Below, piece by piece: positions 13,277-22,190 of a stretch of DNA of 64,000 nucleotides. Source of the DNA: Sphagnum magellanicum (taxonomy: Eukaryota > Streptophyta > Sphagnopsida > Sphagnales > Sphagnaceae). The DNA lies in the NCBI GenBank assembly GCA_021904315.1, contig CM038924.1:1178001-1242000 (forward strand), in the 5' to 3' direction. Made by a program: the position numbers and the translations under genes. The stretch's first letter is position 1, and each line of letters begins with the position of its first letter. A model generated the notes under the pieces. That model saw nothing but the letters and a program-made list of their open reading frames with translations, was not told the DNA's origin and did no database searches.

Positions 13277-13805
13277 CAAAGAGCTCTACAATGCTATAAC
13301 CTAGATGTCCTCACAATCCATTCTGCTGCCATTAGGCCAAAATAGGTCATGAATAATACAGTTGGAAATATAAATTCTGGTTAGTCAATTAGGAATTATA
13401 GCATGCAGCCAATAGACCCAGTGATTTCTTTTATGGCATTTTATTTATTTATTTTCATTTTGAGAAAAAAAATTGTAAAAACATTCTGTTATAAATTTCC
13501 TGTTTTAAAAAAAATAAAATTTAAATCACCACAATTGCCTACAATATGAAAATGCTTATAATTTTCTCCTTTCATCATTTTAACATCACCAAATCTGGCT
13601 CAATATACTTATGGATGATCAACCTCTGGAACAACATCACAATAATAATAATAATAAATGTATATAACACTGAATTAGGCCCAGATTTTTCTTTTGGGGA
13701 AAATGGGTGTTGTTGGATTATTGGGCTGATTTCTTTGTTCCCAATGTGTGCCCACCAAGAAGCCAATGTGTTCCCCAAAATTTCCCCCAAGTGGTAGGTA
13801 AGTAA
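13277..13805 (+). repeat. Repeat family C copy, apparently interrupted
   Basis: 13,310-13,411 matches the family C core ('ggccaaaataggtcatgaa', 'aattaggaatta', 'ccaatagaccca') and 13,686-13,800 matches the next part ('cttttgggg', 'gggtgttg', 'ccaatgtgt', 'ccaatgtgttccccaa'). In the copy at 60.8-61.08 kb these parts are contiguous, so the 270 bp between them is an insertion here. It is flanked by similar words (ccagtgatttctttt and ccagatttttctttt) and contains a family B-like phrase. Confidence 0.55.
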
Positions 13806-14370
13806 GGCTTTTATTATATTGCTGACAATTGTTGGTGTGGCCCATGGGGACGGTGTTGTGCATTTGTGAAGTCCATGTGTTGTGTGCATATGGAGAGAGA
13901 GAGACAGAGAGAGAGCATGAAAATATCAAATGCCATAGCTTGGTTGGTTGTTCAGCTCTCCTTTTTTTCCTGTTCATTCCTCTCCCACATGGCTCTCCAC
14001 TCACCACTCTCACTCTGCAAACCTCTGGGCACAAAATCCCCAAAAAATCCGGGCCCCCATCACCAAATTGAACTAGCTGACGTCAAAGTTTTTGTCGCAA
14101 TATGTACCCAAAATTTTTTTATGATGACCATGGATTTTATTTCAATTTTTTGATATTAAAAAAATTAGTGAATTTCTCCAAAAACTTTAACGAAATTAGT
14201 CAAATTTAATTACTCTAGAAACTAATTCCAAAATTTCCCTTTTTTCTTTTTCAGAAAATTTGGTTGAAAGAATACATTTACAACCTTTCTCAAGAAGCAG
14301 CTAATTGAGTTATTATTAAGCTGAATATCTTCTCTTTTTTTTCTCTTTTTTCTTTTTTTTTTTTCTTTTT
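13806..14370. other. Unassigned spacer inside the repeat nest
   Basis: Contains a short GA-rich stretch (13,891-13,918) and a T/C-rich stretch (14,330-14,370). The overlapping short frames here lack any family motif. Confidence 0.4.
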
Positions 14371-14910
14371 GCAAAGAACTAAAGGACACCAAATGATGTA
14401 AACTTGTTAAACTTTACTAATCAAAGCACTAGTACAAAGAAGATGTTAAACATCCCCTTAAACCCTAAACCCACATTTGCTTGGTTATGTCATAAGGTTT
14501 AACTAATTTAATTTTAAATAAATAAATAAATTGTTCATTTTTTAACGTCGGAATCTATGTTGATGGTTGGTATTTCTAAATTCAAGACAAAGGTGCTAGG
14601 TTTGAACTCAACTTGGCACCAAGAAAACACATAGAACAAACTAAATTATGTTCTTCACTACATAACACATAGAGCACAAAAAAAATTTGCACAACACAAT
14701 TCAATGAAGAACCATGCAATGCATGGTGCAAAAAGACATGCCTGAAAATTGCATGGGGCAAATCTCATTGGGGGGTGGAATGGGGATTTCTAAAGTTGAA
14801 TTTTTTTCATCAAACCTAGTCCCTAGTCCCCTATTTTTTCATGTAGTTTTTTGAAGATTGAATCTAAATTGAATACCATACTTACAACTAATAATCAGCA
14901 CATCTTTGTC

Positions 14911-14943
<33 letters not shown>

Positions 14944-15610
14944 TGTAAAAATGTGGTTTGAAAGTTTCAGATTTCAATTTCTCAAAATTTCAACAATTGA
15001 GGAATAAAGATGCAGAGTACACCTTGTATTGTGTATATTTATAAGTAACCCAATGGTTGAGACAATAAAAGAAATTTCATAAGTTGGGAGTTCAAATTTC
15101 AACAAATTAAAAAATATATTAATAACTTATTTTCTTTTTTGGGCTAGACCTTTTGTAAATGATTTTGTGGTGAACATCAATAGTAACTATGATATGTGAG
15201 GGTTTTTAGTATTTTTAATAATATGGACATTGGAACCAGTGTAGGTCCTTTGCTTCACCCAAGGCAATTTCTAGTGACCTATTAAAACAAGTACTTAAAT
15301 GACATGCAAAGTTAGGGAACTGTGTCTATAGACTTGTTATTATATCCATAACTTAAAAGGCCATCTATGAGTAGGCTACCAAAGTATAATGATTCCTAAT
15401 TGGACCTCCAGGCTCCTTTTTTCAGTTGTCCTAGGTTTTGCCTATGGAGGGATGTTTTTTCAAGGAATTTTTGTTTGTAGCCAAAGTGACCATCCATGGG
15501 AAGACGTAGAAAAAGTGGTGATCATCCCTAGGGACATTTAGCCAAATCTGGCTATAAACGAGATATGAAGTATAAAATTTAATTTTCTTTTTAAAAAAAA
15601 ATTGGCTAAA
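14371..15610 (+). repeat. Repeat family B, copy 1 (about 1.1-1.2 kb)
   Basis: Ordered words shared with 15.7-16.9 kb and, inverted, with 62.9-64.0 kb are 'aaaggacaccaaatg' (14,381), 'ggtggaatggg' (14,776), 'catcaaacctag' (14,809), 'aaatgacatgcaaagt' (15,297), 'ggccatctatgag' (15,360), 'gcctatggaggga' (15,440), 'gtagccaaagtg' (15,477) and 'gccaaatctggcta' (15,542). An ATTT microsatellite (14,913-14,944) has expanded inside it. No coding capacity is seen. Confidence 0.75.
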
Positions 15611-15719
15611 AATTGAAATGCATACTAAGAATATGATGATTTTTACCTTTTTCCCCCTCATTTGTAGCAATTGAAAATTTCTAAATTCACATCAGTTTCA
15701 ATGCTTCAATTTTTTTTGA

Positions 15720-16900
15720 CATTTAGGCGAAAATTTTGACCGTAAAAAAAGGCTAGAATTAAAGGACACCAAATGTATATAAACTTGCCTAACTTCATTA
15801 GACTAACCAAAGCATTAGTGCAAAGAAAAAAGAAATGGAAAGACATGGAAGGAGAGCCTAAGTTCCTTTCAGTGACACCAACGGTTTGTAACTTAGAAGG
15901 TGGAATGGGGGTGTTTCCAAAGTTAAATTTTTTTTGTCAAACCTAGGTAGACCCTCTTTTGGGTGCAGTTTCCAAATATTGAATCTACATTGAAGATTTG
16001 AGGTTCCAAAGTTGTTCCCTAGGGTTGGGGAGTGCCCGATGTTCCAAAAAAAATGGTGATGTGGCTCCTTCTAAAAGAAAAAAAAGGGGTGTGTCACATT
16101 GCGACCTTGTCATTTATGTACATGAAAAAGAAGAATTATAAAAACTCAAATATTTCACCATGCAAAAATACATTAATCTTCAAAAAATCCTCTAAAAGAA
16201 ACCAAAATCCTTCAAGATATTATAACTCTATAACTAATAATCTCAAGTTTCAACACAAGCCAAAATATCATCTTTTGAAAATCCTCATATAAAAATAGAC
16301 ATATTATTATAGACCTAGGGGCCAAAAGCCCTTAAGCTACTATACTCTATAATGAATCTAAGCGCAATATCTTTGCCTTGCAAGGTAGGCAAGGCCAACA
16401 AAGAACTATGGGTACAACCCCATCTCATCAATTCAAAGATGAATAAGTACTCCTAGTTTATAATAGTTACACACACTCAAAGTGACCTAGCCTATTAAAT
16501 CAAGTGTACCTAAATGACATGCAAAGTGAAGAGTTTGGGAATTGTGTCAAGAGACATCCTATGTCCATGGAGGCCATCTGTGAGTTCGATAAAAGCTACA
16601 TTAAGTGTGTTGATTTGTAGTTGGACTTTGTTTCTTCAGCTCTTGAGGTTTGTGTCCATTTTGCCTCTGAAGTTGGAGTCGAATGTTTTTCTTAGGAATT
16701 TTTGCTTTTAGCCAAAGTGGAAATCGATCGATAGGAAGATGTAGAAAAAGTGACCATCATCCCTAAGAATTTTTGCTTTTAGCCAAAGCAAAAATTGTTG
16801 ATAGGAAGATGTAAAAAGAGTGGCCATCATCCCTAAGAAGATTTAGCCAAATCCAACTATAAAGGGGATTTTATGCACAAATCTACATCTTTTTATGTCC
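15720..16900 (+). repeat. Repeat family B, copy 2, carrying a nested family A element
   Basis: Collinear with copy 1 and with the inverted copy at the right end of the window. It is interrupted at 16,086-16,398 by family A. Its 3' part repeats a 'gccaaagtgg...gataggaagatgtagaaaaag...catccctaag' unit twice (16,714-16,840). Confidence 0.8.
16086..16398 (+). mobile_element. Repeat family A, copy 2, inserted in family B
   Basis: Starts GGGGTGTGTCACA and ends GGCAAGGCCAAC. The inverted family B copy at 63.4 kb lacks this segment and reads straight through ('tctaaaagaaaacc' joined to 'ccatgggtacaacc' on the opposite strand), so this is an insertion of about 313 bp with a related empty site. Flanks are A-rich on both sides (aaaa / aaagaa). 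It has no coding capacity. It could be a MITE, a SINE-like element or a solo LTR; TTGGCCTTGCC near the left end is the complement of the right end. Confidence 0.75.
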
Positions 16901-17575
16901 ATAAGGCCATCTACGGGTTTGATACAGGCTACCCAATTGTTTAGATCCGTAATTGACCTCCTTCATTCCACGCTCTTGGGGTTTCTCCCAGGTTTGCCTA
17001 TGGAAGGATGTTTTTTTAGGAATTTCCCCAAGTGTATTGATTCCCAGTTGAGCCTCCCTTTGGGTCCTCCCAGGCTTGCCTTTGGAGGGATGTTTTTCTT
17101 AAGGAAGTTTTTTGTTTGTAGCCAAAGTGGCCATAATCCCAAGGAAGCTGTACAAAAAGTGGACGTCATCCCTAGGAAGATTTAGCCAAATCAGGCTACA
17201 ATTCAGATATGAAGCACACATTTTTAATCGGCCTTCTACATTTGTGGCTACACACTAAAAGCTAAATATTAAAAAATCAAATTTCTATATTTGGTTTTAC
17301 TTGAATATCAGGGATTTTTTTTGGGTGAAGTTTCCCCATCTGGCAATTGGTGAAAATTGGTGAAAATTTAGTAGTTTTTTTTGGAGTTTTTAATAGACAA
17401 ATTTTGGAGATTAAAAAAAAGAAAAAATCCCAGATTCTATCCTAAGTTCCAGTTAGCCAAAAATATAAAAAGATGCTAGATTTTTTTCTACTTTCATATT
17501 TTCTTGTACCCAAATCTGGCTAAATTGTTCTCATGGATGATTGCCACTACAATTACATGACAAAATTGAGTGAAA
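16900..17575 (+). repeat. Partial copies of repeat family B in tandem
   Basis: The segment 16,900-17,230 repeats the 3' part of family B twice ('ttgcctatggaaggatg' and 'ttgcctttggagggatg', then 'gccaaagtgg', 'cctaggaagatttagcc'). From 17,230 to 17,575 it grades into the family's terminal A/T-rich part, ending near 'ctcatggatgattgccac'. Confidence 0.65.
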
Positions 17576-17579
17576 CAAG

Positions 17580-17877
17580 GTGTGTATCAAATTGTGGCCT
17601 TGCCATTTACAGCAAAAAGTGTAGTAAGGCAAAAGAAGAATTATGAAAATTCAAATATTTCACCATGCAAAAATATAATCTTAAAAAAAATCCTCTTAAA
17701 GAAACCAAAATCATTCAAGATATCATAACTCCATAACTAATCTAAGTTTCAACTCAAGCCAAAATATCATCTTTCAAAAATCCTTGCATAAAAATAGACC
17801 TATTACTACCTAGGGGCCAAAATCCATTAAGCTATAATGAATCTAAACACAATAACCTTGCCTACCATGGCAAGGCC
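17580..17877 (+). mobile_element. Repeat family A, copy 3 (about 300 bp)
   Basis: Starts GTGTGTATCAAATTGTGG, contains 'aaggcaaaagaagaatta', 'caaatatttcaccatgc', 'cctaggggccaaaa' and ends 'catggcaaggcc'. It is the family A copy closest to invertase gene 1, about 0.5 kb upstream of its start codon. Confidence 0.8.
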
Positions 17878-17943
17878 AAAAATAAAAAACCCTGAGATGT
17901 ATGGTTTATAGCCAAATTTGAGCAAATCTTCCTCCACCACTTT

Positions 17944-18071
17944 GATTGCATCTTCCTATGGATGATAGCCATTTTGATTGCATCTTCCTATGGATGATAG
18001 CCACATTGATTCCCTCTTCCTATGGATGGTAGCCACATTGATTCCATCTTCCTATGGATGATAGCCACTTT
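17944..18071 (+). repeat. 32-bp tandem repeat, four units, upstream of invertase gene 1
   Basis: Four units of 32 bp, each 'gatt(g/c)c(a/c)tcttcctatgg' then 'at(g)(a/g)tagcca(t/c)(a/t)tt', with few mismatches. The unit is the terminal motif of repeat family B. The array ends about 310 bp before the start codon and is therefore in or next to the promoter. Confidence 0.85.
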
Positions 18072-18378
18072 GGTTAAAAACAAAAATAATTCCTGCTCTC
18101 TAGTACTTAAGTTTTTGCAAATAAATTACCTCAATTCAAACCCACTTTTTTTTAACAAATTTTTTTGGGAGAGGAGGTTTTGGATGAAAGAAGAAGAAGA
18201 AGAAGAAAACATTAAAGATTTGTGGGAAATTGGGGCTTTAAATCTACTCATTGCTCCTCTGCATATCCCACTCCTTCCAAGGAAGTTCAAAGTTGTAGTG
18301 GAGAGGGCTCTTGTACTACTAGTACTCAGGGAAGGGAAGGGAAGGAAAGAAGCTCTGGGGAGGAAGGGAAAGGGAGCT
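18072..18378 (+). promoter_or_regulatory. Upstream/leader region of invertase gene 1
   Basis: The 307 bases between the 32-bp repeat array and the start codon hold a GAA run (18,188-18,207) and a purine-rich stretch up to the ATG. No clear TATA box was found. The reading frame of exon 1 stays open upstream to 18,022, but that part reads through repeat DNA and is not conserved in gene 2, so I treat it as leader. Confidence 0.4.
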
Positions 18379-21300
18379 ATGGTGCAGGGTTTAGTGTTGG
18401 TACATGACATGGAGGAGAAGAGGAAGAAGGACTTGCTCAGAGAAGAAGCTTCAAAATTTGGAGCTTCAGATGCTCCATTGACTGTGGATGCTCATCAGTA
18501 TGTACCCTTGGCTCATGGGCCGGATGTGGAGGAAGCAGTCGGAGAAGAAGAGGGGAGTAACAGTAGCAGCTGCTGGATCAGGAGGAGTTTTGTGTCAGAA
18601 GATCATGAGGAGTTGTCAGTTGCTACTGAGCTGCCATATTCTTCCTCCCATTTATGGAAATTCGGGAAGAACGCGGGGAGGTTGAAGCTTTTCGCGTTGT
18701 TGGTGCTCTGTTTGTTGGCCGCACTTGCTTTGGTGGGGTTGAGGAGCAGCGTTGTGGTGTGGGAGAAAGAAGCAGAAGAAGAAGCTCCAGGAATATTTTC
18801 CGTAGCGAGGAACGAAACTGCTAGTCGCGCTGCAACAACTGGGGATGTTGTGGTCCCGTATCCCACGAGAAGGACAGCATTCCATGTGCGGCCACCAAAG
18901 AACTGGATCAGTGGTGAGTGCGAGAATTTTTTTTTTCTTCTTCTTCTTTTTTGTTTTGTTTGGTGTCCTCCAGACTCTCACGCTTGTAAGTCTAGTATGA
19001 GGATAGCAGCTGATGTTTTACTAATCCTGTGTTTTGTTGTTGTCTGTGTACTGTGCTGTGCATTTGACGTTTTGGGTGCTCATCATCAGATCCTTGTGGT
19101 ACGTATGGACTTGGATCCCATCTACTCAAGAAGAACTCTGCAACAAAAGCCTTGAAAATCAGACTAGAATTCAATTTTCACGTCGATCATGCATATTGTA
19201 TGATCTAGTTATGTTTGTGTGTGTGTTTTGGGCGGGGTTACTGTGCATGCCTGCAGGTCCTGTGTACTTCAATGGCATGTACCACATTTTCTACCAATAC
19301 AACCGCGATGGCGCATTCTGGGGTAACATGTCGTGGGGACATTCCGTGTCCAGCGATCTGATTCACTGGAAATTCCTCGGTTGCAATTTGGAACCCAGCG
19401 AATGGTACGACATTCACGGCGCCTGGTCCGGCTCCATCACAATGCTCAACGGCGTCCCAACTGCACTGTACACAGGCAAGCTCCCTCGCTCGCTCGCTCT
19501 CCAAGCTCTTCTTCGCATCCAAGAGCTTCTTGTTCCCTTGTGGCTGATTCCTATTGTGGATGATGTTTCCCCTTGCGGGAAAAGCTGTCTAACTTCACCT
19601 CCACCAAGAATAGACTACAAACGCTAGTAACAAGGAATTGTGCAAGATAGGTGGAGGAGGTTTTGCAACATTCCCCAAGGAACCTCACAGTGAAGAAAGT
19701 TTCATCTAGAAGGCAAGAAACACTGCTGAGATGGTGTTTGTTTTTGCACCGAAACTTTCTTTCCGCCAGCTGCTGCAAGTTCAAGTTCTCGAACAAGTTT
19801 TCTGGCTGATCAGATGCTGCAAGTTCAGGTTCTTGAACAAGTTTTCTGGCTGATCAGATGCTGCTGCTGTGTGTGTGTGTATGAGCTTTGTACAGGTTGG
19901 ACGAACGAATGGGAACAACTACAAGCGATTGCATACCCAGAAAATCTAACAGACCCATTCCTCACGAAATGGACCAAGTACCCAGGAAACCCAATCCTGA
20001 GAGCACCGCCAGGAATCCCACGCGATACTTTCAGAGACCCATCGACCGGATTCAAAGGAGGAGACGGGGAGTGGCGGACTCTCATCGGATCCAGAGTGAA
20101 TGGAAGCGATGGAGTGGCTCTAATGTTCAAGAGCGCCGATTTCATACACTGGGAGTACATGAAACCACTCTTTCTCATGCCCAATACCGGGATGTGGGAG
20201 TGCATCGAAGTGTTCCCGATTGCTATCTACGGACAACCAGGACTGAATGAATCTGTCACCGGTCCTGATGTCATCTTCCTCTTCAAGGCCAGTTTGGAAG
20301 ATCATCGACATGACTTCTATGGTTTGGGTCGTTATGATAACTATGGTGATGCTTTCCTTCCTGATAATCCTGACAATCCCATCCCTTACAGATACAACCA
20401 TGGCAAGTTCTTTGCCTCCAAGAGCTTCTTTGATCCTGTTGGTGAGCGGCGAATTGTTTGGGGGTTTGTGAATGAATCTGATCCTGAAGTTAATGACATC
20501 GCCAAAGGCTGGAACACCATCCTTGTAAGCTTTGTAAATCCCTTGTTGTTGTTGTTGTTGTTGTTGAGCTTGTAAACACTTGGGAGGAGAGCAAAAGCAA
20601 ATGGGGGTTGCAAAAGAGATTTTTCTTTTAGATTTTTTGGTTTTTTTTTCCCTTCTCTTATTGTTGATGATTTGAGGAGCAACTACAACTGAGGAATGTC
20701 TGACTCAGATTTCTTTTTTTTCAATTCTTTGGCAGGGAATTCCAAGAACGATTTGGGTTGATGGTGCTACAAATAAGACTATCGTCACACTACCAGTTGA
20801 TGAAGTGAAAGAATTGAGGCATAGTACAGTGTACAAGAAAGCAATTCGGTTAGCTCCTGGTGCAGTTCAGATAGTGAAAGGTGCTATTGGTGATCAGGTA
20901 AATTAATTTCTACTCCTTCACTCTCAGTCATTCATTGGTCTAGCAGCACTCACTAACATCCAACATATATATGCAAAAATAAGAGTCAGATAGATAGATG
21001 ATCCTGCACTTCTTCGAATCCTCAAGCTTAATTTCATATTCTCATTTTTTTGCACAAAATTGGGGAAAAACACTTGCTGTATCATCCTACTGATTTGTGT
21101 GTTTTCCTTTTTTTTGCCCCAAAGGTTGTGGCGGGCTGCAAAAAGATTGACTGCATCTTTGTGTGCTTTTGGAACTGTTGTTTGCAGTTGGACATTGAAG
21201 TTGTGTTCAATAAGCCGGATTTGAGCAATGAGATTGAGGGAAAGGAACAAACATTTGGACCTTTTGGGTTGTTAGTTTTAGCAGACCTGGAACGTCTAGA

Positions 21301-22190
21301 GCAATCAGCTTTGTACTTCTACATATCCTACAGGAAAGACAAGGGCTGGACAACAGAATTTGTTTCTGACCCAAAAAGGTAGGTGCAGTAATCTCTCTGC
21401 CTAATAAATCTTTGTGCAAATCAAGCACCCAATTCAACTACTACTTATTGTTTTAGAAAAGGGGATTTGAAACTGTTGTGAATGTTTCAACTGCAATATG
21501 GGTGACAACATGGTAAAGTAGTAGACAGAAAAAGTAGTGTGCTAAGGAATTCAGTCTGAAAATGATCCAAGTGTTTTTTTACATTATTTACACAAGAAAG
21601 TAGATTTCAAAACCATTGTAAGCTCTGAAATGTCAAAATATATTCAAAAGTCTTGAAAAATTTGTATTTTCTGACAAAGAATGCTTTTGTAACACTTTTG
21701 TGCAGATCTACCTTAGCAGAAAACATTGATACTTCTTCTTACAGTGCTGAAGTCCTTGTTCTATCATCTGAGGGTTTCTTGTCTGCTCGAATACTTGTAA
21801 GTTCAACTCTCTTCAGATGTTCAACATTTTTCAAAGCATGTTTCTACAATCACAGCTGAAGTTTGGAGTTTTTTTTAATAGCAAACACATAAGAGCAATT
21901 GTCTGTGGCATGTTGTAGGAGATTTTCTTTCTTCGATACTAACTTGGTTGTGTAAAATAGAATCTGACTGATAGGCAAATTGTGGCATAATTATTTTGCA
22001 GGTGGATCGTACTGTGATTGAGAGTTTTGTGCAAGGTGGGCGTGTTTCCATGAACACGAGGGCATACCCTACTATAGCATACGGTTACAATGCCTATGTA
22101 TTCTTATTCAACAATGGTACTACACCCATCACTCTGCACAGTCTGGAAGTCTCGCAAATGAAAGCTGCTGGAGATGGTGAACTTGAATGA
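18379..22190 (+). CDS. Acid beta-fructofuranosidase, GH32, vacuolar type; invertase gene 1 (8 exons, 674 aa)
   Basis: Predicted to hydrolyse sucrose (or transfer fructose) in the vacuole. Exons are 18,379-18,913; 19,090-19,098; 19,257-19,475; 19,896-20,524; 20,736-20,897; 21,188-21,378; 21,706-21,796; 22,002-22,190, all in phase. The start was chosen by alignment with gene 2 (MVQGLVLVHD against [10 protein letters not shown]). A single membrane segment at 103-120 gives a signal-anchor topology. The GH32 triad is Asp179 in SDPCG, Asp302 in FRDP and Glu356 in WECIEVF. The C-terminal sandwich has FGPFGLL at 541. Oddities: SDPCG replaces NDPNG; WECIEVF replaces WEC(V/P)DFYP; the usual GVKH segment is altered; exon 6 is 48 nt shorter than in gene 2, removing one conserved Cys, and its partner is Val577; intron 3 starts GC. 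About eight N-glycosylation sequons are present. Family membership is secure; substrate preference is not. Confidence 0.9.
19090..19098 (+). other. 9-nt mini-exon (exon 2) of invertase gene 1
   Basis: ATCCTTGTG lies between an acceptor ending 'catcag' and the donor 'gtacgt'. With the last base of exon 1 and first two of exon 3 it encodes D-P-C-G. The plant acid invertase family normally has a mini-exon of this size encoding D-P-N at this place. Confidence 0.92.
19476..19895 (+). other. GC-AG intron 3 of invertase gene 1
   Basis: Exon 3 ends TACACAG and the intron begins GCAAGC, ending 'tttgtacag'. Joining here gives Y-T-G-W-T in frame. The same site in gene 2 also uses GCAAGC. The 420-bp intron carries a 44-bp tandem duplication at 19,772-19,859 and a short GT run just before the acceptor. 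Confidence 0.85.

Noticed and set aside
13546-14153. Cluster of overlapping short frames on both strands around 13.5-14.1 kb
   Set aside because: They overlap each other in several frames and lie over repeat family C; no protein motif.
18022-18378. Longer N-terminus for invertase gene 1 starting at 18,022
   Set aside because: The frame is open, but the added 119 residues read through the 32-bp repeats and have no counterpart in gene 2, whose N-terminus aligns with the Met at 18,379.
19034-19627. Continuous open frame across intron 2, exon 3 and intron 3 of gene 1 as a separate protein
   Set aside because: Conserved GH32 text begins only at the exon 3 acceptor and ends at the GC donor; the rest is intron.
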